Below, piece after piece: positions 16,780-25,552 of a stretch of 64,000 nucleotides of DNA (its first letter is position 1; each line of letters starts with the position of its first letter). The position numbers and the translations under genes are program-made. The notes below the pieces were generated by a model, which had not been told where the DNA came from, did not search any database, and was given only the letters and a program-made list of their open reading frames with translations. Origin of the DNA: Alsobacter sp046349155 (GTDB lineage: Bacteria > Pseudomonadota > Alphaproteobacteria > Rhizobiales > Beijerinckiaceae); NCBI GenBank assembly GCA_046349155.1, contig JAXMCW010000001.1, positions 124,001 through 188,000 on the forward strand, written 5' to 3'.

Positions 16780-17799
16780 ATGATGCTCAAGCTCATGGTG
16801 ACCACGGCCCTGGCGGCCGGCGTGCTGGCCGCCGCCAGCGGCGGTGCGATGGCGCAGAAGAAGTACGTCTTCGCGCTCGTTCCGAAGAACATGAACAACC
16901 CCTTCTTCGACCAGGCCCGCGACGGCTGCAAGAAGGCCGAGAAGGAGCTGAACGGCGCGGTCGAGTGCATGTATATCGGCCCCGGCGAGCACGGCGGCGG
17001 CGAGGAGCAGGTCCAGATCGTGCAGGACCTGATCGCCAAGAAGGTGGACGGCATCGCCGTGTCGCCGTCCAACGCGGCGGCCATGGGCAAGGCGCTGGAG
17101 AAGGCCAAGGCGGCCGGCATCCCCGTGCTGACCTGGGACTCCGACCTGCTCGACAAGGACAAGGGCCTGCGCGTCGCCTATGTCGGCACATACAACTACG
17201 ACATCGGCACCAACCTCGCGAAGGCGGTGCAGGCGCTGAAGCCGAAGGGCGGCACGATCTGCATCCAGTCCGGCGGCGCCGCTGCGGCCAACCACAACGA
17301 GCGCATGCAGGGCATCCGCGACACGCTCTCGGGCAAGAAGAGCGACAAGGCGCCGGGCGAGAAGCTCACGGGCCAGAACGGCTGGACCGAGGTGGAGGGC
17401 TGCCCGCTCTACACCAACGACGACTTCCTGGTCTCCAACCAGCAGCTCGCCGACATCACCAACAAGTACCCGCAGCTCGACGCGTTCGTGCCCACCGGCG
17501 GCTTCCCGCAATTCGCGCCGGAGGCCTACAAGAAGAACGCCGAGAAGCTGAAGCCCCGCATCGCCGACAAGTCGCTGGCGCTCGTCGTCGCCGACACGCT
17601 GCCGGTGCAGATGCAGTTCCTCAAGGACGGCCTCTCGCTCGGCCAGGTCGGCCAGCGCCCGTTCGAGATGGGCTACAAGACCATGTTCTTCCTGAAGGAC
17701 ATGAAGGACGGCAAGCCCGGCCCGAAGGACCCGACCTACACGGGCCTCGACGTCTGCACGCCCCAGAACGCCGCGACCTGCATCGGCGGCGGCGCCTGA
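16780..17799 (+). CDS. Sugar ABC transporter periplasmic binding protein
   Basis: A 339-residue periplasmic ligand-binding protein for the ATPase and permease upstream. The signal peptide covers about residues 1-25 (MMLKLMVTTALAAGVLAAAS, cleavage after AMA). The mature part opens YVFALVPKNMNNPFFDQARDG, typical of ribose-like binding proteins, then VDGIAVSPSNAAAM and IPVLTWDSD. ACGGAGGAA lies just before the ATG. Its position opposite the iol operon suggests inositol, but the ligand cannot be proved from sequence. An excellent terminator ends the operon. Confidence 0.92.
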   Translation: MMLKLMVTTALAAGVLAAASGGAMAQKKYVFALVPKNMNNPFFDQARDGCKKAEKELNGAVECMYIGPGEHGGGEEQVQIVQDLIAKKVDGIAVSPSNAAAMGKALEKAKAAGIPVLTWDSDLLDKDKGLRVAYVGTYNYDIGTNLAKAVQALKPKGGTICIQSGGAAAANHNERMQGIRDTLSGKKSDKAPGEKLTGQNGWTEVEGCPLYTNDDFLVSNQQLADITNKYPQLDAFVPTGGFPQFAPEAYKKNAEKLKPRIADKSLALVVADTLPVQMQFLKDGLSLGQVGQRPFEMGYKTMFFLKDMKDGKPGPKDPTYTGLDVCTPQNAATCIGGGA

Positions 17800-17820
17800 T
17801 CGCAGCACGCCTGCGCGCGG

Positions 17821-17851
17821 GGAAAGGGCGGCTTCGGCCGCCCTTTCCTTT
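17821..17851 (+). terminator. Intrinsic terminator with UUCG loop
   Basis: A 12-bp perfect stem GGAAAGGGCGGC (17821-17832) and GCCGCCCTTTCC (17837-17848) with a TTCG tetraloop, followed by TTT, sits 21 nt after the stop of the sugar-binding protein gene. Confidence 0.9.
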
Positions 17852-17993
17852 ACGGGCGGACCCGCCTCGGCCGCGGGCAGGGGCCTCCCCGGGCGGCCTG
17901 CTCGGGGCGTCGGCACAGCCCTTGCCGGGCCCCCCCGCGGGCTTACCATGACGGGGTCGGCGCAGGACGCCGGCGCACGTCTGCGAGGTCCGC

Positions 17994-19787
17994 ATGTTCA
18001 CCACCCGGCCCGAGATCCAGGGCACGTTCGGCGTCGTCACCTCCACGCACTGGATCGCATCCGCCGTCGGCATGTCGATCCTGGAGCGCGGCGGCAACGC
18101 CTTCGACGCCTGCGCGGCGACCGCCTTCGTTCTGCAGGTGGTCGAGCCCCACCTGTGCGGCCCCTCCGGCGAGGCTCCGGCCGTGTTCTACGCGGCCCGG
18201 ACCAGGACGGTCGAGGTCCTCTGCAGCCAGGGCGTCGCCCCGGCCGGCGCGACGATCGAGGCCTATCGCGCGCGCGGCCTCGACCTCGTGCCGGGCTCGG
18301 GCCTCCTCGCCACGGTCGTTCCCGGGGCCTTCGACGGCTGGATGCTGCTGCTGCGCGAGCACGGAACGCTGCCGCTGCGCGACATCCTGGAGCCCGCGAT
18401 CGGCTATGCGCGCGACGGTCATCCGATCCTGCCGCGCGTCTGCGAGACCATTGCGGGCCAGGCCGACTTCTTCCGCACGGAATGGCCGACCTCGGCCGCG
18501 ACCTGGCTGCCCGGCGGAGAGGTTCCGAAGCCGCGCACCTTGTTCCGCAATCCTGCCCTCGCCGTCACCTACCAGCGCATCCTGGAGGAGGCGGAGGCCG
18601 TCGGCGGAGACCGCTACGCCCAGCTCGATGCCGCGCGGCGCGCCTTCATGCAGGGCTTCGTCGCAGAGGCCATCGACTGCTTCTGCCGCACCACGGAGGT
18701 CCTGGACGCGAGCGGCCGGCGCAATGGCGGCGTGCTGACGGCCGACGACATGGCGCGCTGGCAGGCCCATTTCGAACCGCCGCAGACCTACGACTATCAC
18801 GGCTGGACCGTCTGCAAGCAGCGGCCCTGGGGACAGGGCCCGGCCATGCTGCAGGCCCTGTCGCTCCTGAAGGGCTTCGACCTCGCCGCGCTCGACCCGG
18901 TCGGCCCCGAGACGATCCATCTGGTCACGGAGGCCATGAAGCTCGCCTATGCCGACCGCGAGGCCTATTACGGCGATCCCGACTTCCACCCCGTGCCCAT
19001 CGAGGCGCTGCTGTCGGACGGGCACGCCGAGGCGCGCCGCCGGTTGATCGGCGAGCAGGCGTCCCGCGAGCTCAGGCCCTCGGTCCTGCCGGGCCACGAA
19101 GCCCAGGTCGAGGCGACGCTCGCGGTGCTCGGGCGCGGGCGGTCGGGCGGCAGCGGGGTCGGGGCCGGCGAGCCCACCATGGCGCACCTGCGCACGGCCA
19201 AGCGCGGCGACACCGTCCACATCGACGTCATCGACCGCCACGGCAACATGATCTCGGCGACGCCCTCGGGCGGCTGGCTGCAATCCTCGCCCGTGATTCC
19301 GGAGCTCGGCTTCGCGCTCAACTCGCGCGCGCAGATGTTCTGGCTCGAGCCGGGCCTGCCGGCGAGCCTGGCGCCCGGCAAGCGCCCGCGCACCACGCTC
19401 ACGCCCTCGCTGGCGCTGGAAGGCGGAGAGCCGAGGCTCGTCTTCGGGACGCCGGGCGGCGACCAGCAGGACCAATGGCAGCTCTCGCTCTTCCTGCGCC
19501 GCGTCCATCACGGGCTGAACCTGCAGGAGGCCATCGACCTGCCGCTCTTCCACACGGCGCATTTCCCATCCTCCTTCTTCCCGCGCGAGTCGCGTCCCGG
19601 CCACCTCATGGTCGAGGCCGGCGTGGGCGAGGCGACGCTGGCGGAGCTGCGCCGGCGCGGCCACGACGTGGAGGTCGCCGAACCCTGGACGGTCGGCCGG
19701 CTGACCGCGGCCGAGCGCGGGCGCGACGGCATCCTGCACGCGGCCGCGACGCCCCGCCTGATGCAGGCCTACGCGGTCGGGCGCTAG
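17994..19787 (+). CDS. Gamma-glutamyltransferase family protein
   Basis: A 597-residue N-terminal-nucleophile hydrolase of the gamma-glutamyltranspeptidase superfamily, which would self-cleave before Thr407 (in GDTVHIDV, corresponding to the usual TTH). N-terminal GGNAFDACAATAF and VEPHLCGPSGE and the late PGGDQQDQWQ motif support the assignment. It has no signal peptide, so it should act in the cytosol, unlike periplasmic E. coli GGT. It is preceded by the strong terminator of the sugar operon and is probably transcribed alone; whether it acts on glutathione, other gamma-glutamyl amides or a cephalosporin-like acyl group is unknown. Confidence 0.85.
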   Translation: MFTTRPEIQGTFGVVTSTHWIASAVGMSILERGGNAFDACAATAFVLQVVEPHLCGPSGEAPAVFYAARTRTVEVLCSQGVAPAGATIEAYRARGLDLVPGSGLLATVVPGAFDGWMLLLREHGTLPLRDILEPAIGYARDGHPILPRVCETIAGQADFFRTEWPTSAATWLPGGEVPKPRTLFRNPALAVTYQRILEEAEAVGGDRYAQLDAARRAFMQGFVAEAIDCFCRTTEVLDASGRRNGGVLTADDMARWQAHFEPPQTYDYHGWTVCKQRPWGQGPAMLQALSLLKGFDLAALDPVGPETIHLVTEAMKLAYADREAYYGDPDFHPVPIEALLSDGHAEARRRLIGEQASRELRPSVLPGHEAQVEATLAVLGRGRSGGSGVGAGEPTMAHLRTAKRGDTVHIDVIDRHGNMISATPSGGWLQSSPVIPELGFALNSRAQMFWLEPGLPASLAPGKRPRTTLTPSLALEGGEPRLVFGTPGGDQQDQWQLSLFLRRVHHGLNLQEAIDLPLFHTAHFPSSFFPRESRPGHLMVEAGVGEATLAELRRRGHDVEVAEPWTVGRLTAAERGRDGILHAAATPRLMQAYAVGR

Positions 19788-19811
19788 CGAGGGTCCGGGC
19801 CGGGCGGGGCC

Positions 19812-20195
19812 TCAGTGCGACGAGCGCAGCGAGGCCGCGGCCCATGCTTCGCCGCTCATCCATCCCTCGCCGGCGGTGGACGGGATCGCGCCGTCGCGTG
19901 CGCAGGGACGGTTTCGGTCGATCCCGCGGGGTCCGGCGCAGGGCGGGGAAGACAAGCCCGTCGCAGCCGGCTCGGGCGCCCACAGCAGCAGCGCCTCGAC
20001 GTCGTCGAGAAAGCGGCGCTCGGAGGCGCTCACCGCCACGCTGCGGCGCAAGGCGAACCATCGGTGCAGCATGAAGCGCTGGTCGGCCGGCGCGCCCGCC
20101 AGCGCCGCGGCGATGCGCGCGGCCGCCTGCTCCGGCGAGACATGGCCCATCGCATTGCGCACCTCCTCCAGCAGGTCAAGCAGGGGTTCGGCCAT
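19812..20195 (-). CDS. Small hypothetical protein
   Basis: A 127-residue frame convergent with the transferase gene. I do not recognise the family. The first 75 residues (MAEPLLDLLEEVRNAMGHVS, and later AAARIAAALAG, RRFLDDVEALLLW) look like helical, charged coding sequence, whereas the C-terminal 50 residues are low in confidence and may be beyond a conserved part. GGGAG lies near the ATG at 20195, and an inverted repeat (20233-20247) lies 38 nt upstream. Confidence 0.45.
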   Translation of the reverse strand: MAEPLLDLLEEVRNAMGHVSPEQAAARIAAALAGAPADQRFMLHRWFALRRSVAVSASERRFLDDVEALLLWAPEPAATGLSSPPCAGPRGIDRNRPCARDGAIPSTAGEGWMSGEAWAAASLRSSH

Positions 20196-20232
20196 GCACA
20201 GGCTCCCGGATGCCTCGTGGGAGGAGCATGCC

Positions 20233-20247
20233 GTTCAACAATTGAAC
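20233..20247. promoter_or_regulatory. Palindrome GTTCAA-CAA-TTGAAC
   Basis: Perfect six-base arms with a three-base centre lie in the A+T-richer gap 20196-20289, upstream of the small hypothetical gene; a GATAAACGATAAC stretch follows at 20252. It is a candidate operator, but no regulator is assigned. Confidence 0.4.
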
Positions 20248-20289
20248 ATTTGATAAACGATAACCGGCGTTTCGGAGCGAAGACCGGGC

Positions 20290-21057
20290 TCAGCCCGCGG
20301 GGAACTGGCTGCGCAGCGCCTCCGTGCCGCGCGCCAGCAGGGCCGCGTCGACGCCCACCGCGGTGAAGGTGGCGCCGAGCTCCATGCAGCGCCTCGCGAA
20401 GGCAGCGTCGGGCGTCAGGATGCCCGCCGGCTTGCCGCAGGCGAGGATGCGTCCGATCGCGGCCTCGATGGCAGCCTTGACCTCGGGATGGCCCGGCTGG
20501 CCGACATGGCCGAAGCTCGCCGCGAGGTCGGCCGGGCCGATGAAGACGCCGTCCACCCCCGGCACGCCGGCGATCGCCTCCAGAGAGGCCAGGGCCTCGC
20601 GCGTCTCGACCTGGACCAGCAGGCAGAGCTCCTGCGCCGCGCGCCGCCCGTAATCGGGCACGCGGCCGAACCGCGTGGCGCGCGTGACGGAGGAGACGCC
20701 ACGGACGCCCTCCGGCGGGTAGCGCGTGGCGGCGACGGCGGCGCGCGCCTCGGCCTCGCTCTGCACATAGGGGATGAGCAGCGTCTGGGCGCCGATGTCG
20801 AGGAAGCGCTTGATCAGCACGGCGTCGTTGGAGGCGGGCCGCACCACGGCCGAGACGGGGTAGGCCGCCACGGCCTGGAGCTGGCCGAGCACGGTGAGCG
20901 GGTCGCCGGGCGAATGCTCGGTGTCGAAGAGCAGCCAGTCGAAGCCGGAGCCGGCCACCGCCTCCGCGGCATAGGAGCCGGGCAGGGAGCACCACAGGCC
21001 GACCTGCTGTCGGCCGGCGGCGATGGCGTGCTTGAAGGCGTTGGCGGGGAGGTCCAT
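20290..21057 (-). CDS. HpcH/HpaI family aldolase
   Basis: A 255-residue class II aldolase of the 4-hydroxy-2-oxoheptanedioate aldolase type, which cleaves or makes 2-keto-3-hydroxy acids with pyruvate. The metal and catalytic residues are present: His48 (FDTEHSP), Arg73 (VRPASND), Glu151 (VQVETREAL) and Asp177 (FIGPADL). The ATG at 21057 (MDLPANAFKHAI) is chosen as the family's usual start. It lies upstream of LacI and may serve the end of a sugar-acid pathway. Confidence 0.9.
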   Translation of the reverse strand: MDLPANAFKHAIAAGRQQVGLWCSLPGSYAAEAVAGSGFDWLLFDTEHSPGDPLTVLGQLQAVAAYPVSAVVRPASNDAVLIKRFLDIGAQTLLIPYVQSEAEARAAVAATRYPPEGVRGVSSVTRATRFGRVPDYGRRAAQELCLLVQVETREALASLEAIAGVPGVDGVFIGPADLAASFGHVGQPGHPEVKAAIEAAIGRILACGKPAGILTPDAAFARRCMELGATFTAVGVDAALLARGTEALRSQFPAG

Positions 21058-21225
21058 GGCGTCGTCCCGGGCTGGCTGTCCTGCCGGAATAGACCACGCC
21101 GCGCGCCGCGTCACGCCGGGGGGCAGGACCCCGCGGCCCGGCAGGGTCCCTCCCGGGTCGCGCCGATGGCTGGTTCAGGCCCTGCTCCGCGAGGCGTGTC
21201 GATCGCCCGGACCGGGGCCGGCGTC

Positions 21226-22314
21226 CTATGCGCCGTCGCGCTCGGTCACGCTGCGCAAGGCGGGGCGGCGCGGCAGCGGGGCCGTGCTCTCGCGCTTCAG
21301 GAGCTCGAAGGGCAGGCGCAGCTCGCGCGGGCCCTCGTGCCGGCGGCCTTCGATGAGCTGAAGCAGCACCTCGGCCCCCACGCGGCCGATATCGTGGCGC
21401 GGCTGGCGGAAGGTGGACAGCACGGGTTCGGTGAAGTCGGCCTGCTCGATGCCGTCGAAGCCGAGCAGCGAGACGTCGCGCGGCACCTGCAGCCCGGCGC
21501 GGCGGACCACCTTCATGAAGCCGATGGCGATCTCGTCGCTCGCGCAGAACATGGCCGTCGGCCTGTTCGACAGGGCCAGGAAGGATTCCGCGGCGGCGAG
21601 CCCGCTGCCATAGGTGAAGCGGTTCTCCAGCAGCCCCTCGAGCCGCACGATGTCCTGCGGCTCGACGCCTCCCTCGATCGCGCCCTGCCGGAAGAAGGTC
21701 CAGCGCGTCTGGTCCACGACGCTGCCCTTCGGCCCGGCCGCGTAGCCGAGCCGCCTGTGCCCGAGGCCGGCGAGATAGCGGCCCGCCTCCAGCCCCGCGC
21801 CCTCGTCGTCGACATGGATCTCCGGCAGGCTCGCGCCGGGAATGGGGGCGCAGAGGGACACCATCGGCAGGCCCGTCTCCGCCAGCGAGCGGCCGCGCCC
21901 GCACGGCACGAACCCGCAGAGCAGCATGATGCCGTCCACCTGGCGCGAGAAGGCGAGGTCGACGAAATGCGCCTCCTTGTCGGGCGCATTGTCGAGGTTG
22001 CCGATGATCACGCCGAAGCCGGCGGGCGCGAGGCCCGTGTCGATGCCGCGCAGCACGTGCGAATACATCTGGTTGGCGATGGTGGGCACCACCACGAGCA
22101 CCATGTTGGTGCGCTGCCGCCGCAGGCTGCGGGCCGAGCTGTTCGGCGTGTAGCCGCTCGCCTTGACCGCCTCGGTGACCAGCCGCACCGTCTCCGGGCG
22201 CACGAGGTCGGGCTGGGCGAGCGCCCGGCTCACCGTGGCGGTGGAAACGCCCGCCAGACGCGCGACGTCCTCGATGGTGACGGCGCCACGCCCGGCTCCT
22301 GCTCGTCTCGCCAC
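21226..22314 (-). CDS. LacI family transcriptional repressor
   Basis: A 362-residue DNA-binding regulator. The N-terminal helix-turn-helix reads VTIEDVARLAGVSTATVSRAL, followed by the hinge region (ASGYTPNSSARSLRR) and a periplasmic-binding-like sensor domain (VTEAV, GVIIGNLDNAPDKE, CGFVPCGRGRSL, and the C-terminal SLLGFDGIEQ). GTG at 22314 is favoured since it places the HTH at the usual position; an open frame runs on upstream to 22419 with no better site. It is divergent from the sugar ABC operon and separated from it by the operator at 22422, so it should control that operon. Confidence 0.92.
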   Translation of the reverse strand: MARRAGAGRGAVTIEDVARLAGVSTATVSRALAQPDLVRPETVRLVTEAVKASGYTPNSSARSLRRQRTNMVLVVVPTIANQMYSHVLRGIDTGLAPAGFGVIIGNLDNAPDKEAHFVDLAFSRQVDGIMLLCGFVPCGRGRSLAETGLPMVSLCAPIPGASLPEIHVDDEGAGLEAGRYLAGLGHRRLGYAAGPKGSVVDQTRWTFFRQGAIEGGVEPQDIVRLEGLLENRFTYGSGLAAAESFLALSNRPTAMFCASDEIAIGFMKVVRRAGLQVPRDVSLLGFDGIEQADFTEPVLSTFRQPRHDIGRVGAEVLLQLIEGRRHEGPRELRLPFELLKRESTAPLPRRPALRSVTERDGA

Positions 22315-22383
22315 GCTCTCGGTCCGTTGTCCAACGCTGCGTTTCTGGGTCTCGTCTTGCTGCGATGCAGCAACACTGTCCCC

Positions 22384-22437
22384 TTGACAGATCTTCTCGT
22401 CGAATTCAATCTCAGGCAAAGTTGTAAACGATTACAA
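22384..22437 (+). promoter_or_regulatory. Sugar-operon promoter region with LacI-type operator
   Basis: The palindrome TTGTAAACGATTACAA (22422-22437), with arms TTGTAA and TTACAA, has the shape of the central CG-containing operators of LacI-family proteins. A TTGACA box at 22384-22389 could be the -35 of the rightward promoter, placing the operator over the transcription start. The operator lies 38 nt before the start of the binding-protein gene. Confidence 0.75.
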
Positions 22438-22474
22438 GCTGAGCGGCAAATCGCTCGCATCACGGGAGGGTACG

Positions 22475-23710
22475 ATGAGACACGCTGCATCCGCGGTGGC
22501 GCTCGCCTTGGCGCTGGGCTGGGCCGGAACGGCCTGCGCGCAGGAGACGAAGGCCGAGGTCATCCACTGGTGGACCTCCGGCGGCGAGTCCGCCGCGGTG
22601 AAGGTCTTCGCCGAGCAATATGGCAAGGCGGGGGGCGTGTGGGTCGACACGGCGATCGCGGGCGGCGCCAATGCGCGCACCGCCGCCATCAACCGCACGG
22701 TCGGCGGCACGCCGCCCACGATGATGCAGTTCAACACCGGCAAGCAGTTCGACGAGCTCGTCGAGAACGGACTTCTCAACGACGTCGACGGCGTGATCGC
22801 CGAGCTGAAGGTGAAGGACAAGATCCCCGACGCCATCGTCAAGGCGACGACGCGCGAGGGCAAGATGTACGCGGTGCCCGTCAACATCCACGGGCAGAAC
22901 TGGCTCTTCTACAACAGCGCGGCGCTGCAGAAGGCGGGCGCGGCGGAGCCCAAGTCCTGGGACGACATGTTCCCGATCATGGACAAGATGAAGGCCGACG
23001 GCCTCATCCCGCTCGCCTTCAGCGGCCAGAAGACCTGGGAGCGCGGCCTGTTCAACGCGGTGCTGCTCGGCCAGGGCGGGCCGAAGCTCTGGCAGGCCGT
23101 CTATGGCGACCGCGACCAGGCGGCCGTGAAGAGCCCGGAGTTCAAGTCGGTCGCCGAGACCTTCGGCAAGCTGCGCAACTACGTCGACGCTGGCGCGCCG
23201 GGCCGCAACTGGAACGACGCGACCGCGCTCGTCATCCAGGGCAAGGCCGGCTTCCAGGTGATGGGCGACTGGGCCAAGGGCGAGTTCATCGCCGCCGGGC
23301 AGACGGCGGGCAAGGACTATGGCTGCACCGTCCTCTCCAAGACCGGCGGCGGCTACGCCATGGGCGGCGACGTGTTCGCCTTCCCCAAGACCAAGGACCC
23401 CAATGCGCTGAAGGCCCAGGTCGTGCTCGCCAAGGTGCTGCTCGACCCGGAGACCCAGATCAAGTTCAACGCCAAGAAGGGCTCCATCCCCGTCCGCACG
23501 GACGTGGACACGAGTTCGCTCGACGTCTGCGCCCAGAAGGGCGCGAAGATGGTTGCCGACAAGAGCCAGCAGGCGCCGGCCATGGAATTGCTGACGCCCC
23601 CCTCCGTCACCGGCGCGGTCGAGGACGTGATCTCCTCCTACTGGAACAATCCGGGACAGAGCGTGGACACGTTCACCGAGAAGTTCGGCGCAGCGCTGAA
23701 GCAGATCTGA
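22475..23710 (+). CDS. Sugar ABC transporter substrate-binding protein (MalE/UgpB class)
   Basis: A 411-residue periplasmic binding protein of CUT1 type. Residues 1-22 form the signal peptide (MRHAASAVALALALGWAG, cleavage after TACA). The mature part opens EVIHWWTSGGESAAVKVF, a hallmark of glucose/mannose-type binding proteins of alphaproteobacteria, and carries VNIHGQNWLFYN and GGYAMGGDVFAFP. GGGAGGG precedes the ATG. It is first in the operon with two permeases, the ATPase, an isomerase and a dehydrogenase. Confidence 0.94.
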   Translation: MRHAASAVALALALGWAGTACAQETKAEVIHWWTSGGESAAVKVFAEQYGKAGGVWVDTAIAGGANARTAAINRTVGGTPPTMMQFNTGKQFDELVENGLLNDVDGVIAELKVKDKIPDAIVKATTREGKMYAVPVNIHGQNWLFYNSAALQKAGAAEPKSWDDMFPIMDKMKADGLIPLAFSGQKTWERGLFNAVLLGQGGPKLWQAVYGDRDQAAVKSPEFKSVAETFGKLRNYVDAGAPGRNWNDATALVIQGKAGFQVMGDWAKGEFIAAGQTAGKDYGCTVLSKTGGGYAMGGDVFAFPKTKDPNALKAQVVLAKVLLDPETQIKFNAKKGSIPVRTDVDTSSLDVCAQKGAKMVADKSQQAPAMELLTPPSVTGAVEDVISSYWNNPGQSVDTFTEKFGAALKQI

Positions 23711-23774
23711 CGTCGCCGCTATCCTGCCCGCGCTGTCCCGCGCGGGCAGGTTCCCTCCCGTCCGGAGACCGACG

Positions 23775-24668
23775 ATGCTCGCGCTCAGGCCACGGCTCGC
23801 CTCGCGCCTCGCGGCCTGGCTCGCGCTCTCGCCGGCCATGGCGATCCTGCTCGTCGTCTATGTCGGCTGCACCGCGTGGACGATCTGGATCTCCATGACG
23901 GCCTCGCGGATGCTGCCGAGTTCGAACTTCGTCGGGCTCCGCCAGTATGACGCGCTGTGGGCCAACGAGCGCTGGCAGGTCTCGGTCTCCAACCTCGTGG
24001 TCTTCGGCACGCTCTTCATGGTCGCGAGCCTCGTGCTCGGCTTCCTGCTCGCGGTGGCGATCGACCAGCGCGTGCGCGGCGAGAACCTGCTGCGCTCGAT
24101 CTTCCTCTACCCGTTTTCCATGTCCTTCGTGGTCACCGGACTCGTCTGGCAGTGGGTGCTCAACCCCACCTTCGGCATCGAGCGGATCGGCCGGAACCTC
24201 GGCTTCGAGAGCTTCCAGTTCGACTGGATCGTGCGGCAGGACCGGGTGATCTACTGCCTCGTCTTCGCCGCGCTGTGGCACGCCTCCGGGCTGGTAATGG
24301 CCATCATGCTGGCCGGCCTGCGCGGCATCGACGAGGACATCTGGAAGGCCGCGCGGGTCGACGGGCTGCCGACCTGGCGCGTCTACGTATCCATCGTCAT
24401 CCCCATGATGGGCGCGAGCATCGCCACCGCCACGGTGCTCCTCGCCACCAGCGTGGTGCGGCTCTACGACCTCTCCGTCGCCATGACGAATGGCGGGCCC
24501 GGCATCGCCTCCGAGGTGCCCGCGAAGTTCGTCATGGACCACCTCTTCGAGCGCGGCAACCTCGGCCTCGCCACGGCCGCCGCGACCTCGATGCTGGTCA
24601 CCGTCGCAGCCTTCATCGCGCCCTGGCTCTACTGGCAGAGCCGGCGCACGCCGAGGAGGGCGCATTGA
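23775..24668 (+). CDS. Sugar ABC transporter permease, MalF type
   Basis: A 297-residue inner-membrane permease of a CUT1 sugar importer. Six hydrophobic helices are visible, and the ATPase-contact loop reads EDIWKAARVDGLPTWRVYVSIVIPMM, the EAA motif. Its stop codon overlaps the start of the next gene by one base (TGATG), and CGGAGACC precedes its own start. It heterodimerises with the MalG-type permease that follows. Confidence 0.93.
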   Translation: MLALRPRLASRLAAWLALSPAMAILLVVYVGCTAWTIWISMTASRMLPSSNFVGLRQYDALWANERWQVSVSNLVVFGTLFMVASLVLGFLLAVAIDQRVRGENLLRSIFLYPFSMSFVVTGLVWQWVLNPTFGIERIGRNLGFESFQFDWIVRQDRVIYCLVFAALWHASGLVMAIMLAGLRGIDEDIWKAARVDGLPTWRVYVSIVIPMMGASIATATVLLATSVVRLYDLSVAMTNGGPGIASEVPAKFVMDHLFERGNLGLATAAATSMLVTVAAFIAPWLYWQSRRTPRRAH

Positions 24669-25552
24669 TGGCCGGCCTCGCGCAGCCCAGCGGCCCGCGC
24701 CCGCGGCCGCTCACGCCGGCCCGGGTCGGGCTCTACGCGTTCCTCGCCATCACGGCCCTGTTCTTCCTCGTGCCGCTCTACGTGATGCTCGTCACGTCGT
24801 TCAAGACGATGCCCGAGATCCGCCTGGGCAACCTGCTCGCGCCGCCGCGCGAGGCGACCCTGCAGCCCTGGCTGCATGCCTGGTCCTCCGCCTGCACGGG
24901 CCTGACCTGCAACGGCATCAGCGTCGGCTTCTTCAACTCGGTGAAGATCCTCGTCCCCTCCGTCGTCGTCTCGATCGCGGTGGGCGCGCTCACCGGCTAC
25001 GCGCTCTCGTTCTGGCGCGTGGCCGGCGCCGGCCTGCTCTTCGGCGCGCTGCTCATCGTGGCCTTCGTGCCGTACCAGATCTTCATCTACCCGCTGGTGC
25101 GCGTCTTCGCGTCGGCGGGCCTCGGCAACTCGATCGCGGCCATCGTCATCGTGCACACGATCTTCGGCCTGCCGACGATGACGCTGCTCTTCCGCAACTA
25201 TTTCGCCTCGCTGCCCATCGAGCTCTTCAAGGCGGCGCGCGTGGACGGGGCGGGCTTCTTCCGGATCTTCTGGTCCGTCATGCTGCCGATGGCGACGCCC
25301 ATGATCGTCGTCGCCGTCATTCTGCAGGTCACCGGCATCTGGAACGACTTCATCCTCGGCCTCGTCTTCGCTGGCCGCGAGAACCTGCCCATGACCGTGC
25401 AGCTCAACAACATCGTCAACTCCACCCAGGGCGAGCGCGCCTACAACGTGGACATGGCCGCCACCTTGCTCACCGCGCTCGTGCCGCTCGTCGTCTACTT
25501 CGCGTCCGGACGCTGGTTCGTGCGCGGCATCGCTGCGGGAGCCGTGAAGTGA
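24668..25552 (+). CDS. Sugar ABC transporter permease, MalG type
   Basis: A 294-residue second permease of the CUT1 importer. The ATG at 24668 overlaps the previous stop by one base. It has the N-terminal helix (ALFFLVPLYVMLVTSF), six membrane segments in all, and the EAA motif ELFKAARVDGAGFFRIFWSVMLPM. Its end overlaps the ATPase gene by four bases (GTGA). Translational coupling of all components is likely. Confidence 0.93.
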   Translation: MAGLAQPSGPRPRPLTPARVGLYAFLAITALFFLVPLYVMLVTSFKTMPEIRLGNLLAPPREATLQPWLHAWSSACTGLTCNGISVGFFNSVKILVPSVVVSIAVGALTGYALSFWRVAGAGLLFGALLIVAFVPYQIFIYPLVRVFASAGLGNSIAAIVIVHTIFGLPTMTLLFRNYFASLPIELFKAARVDGAGFFRIFWSVMLPMATPMIVVAVILQVTGIWNDFILGLVFAGRENLPMTVQLNNIVNSTQGERAYNVDMAATLLTALVPLVVYFASGRWFVRGIAAGAVK

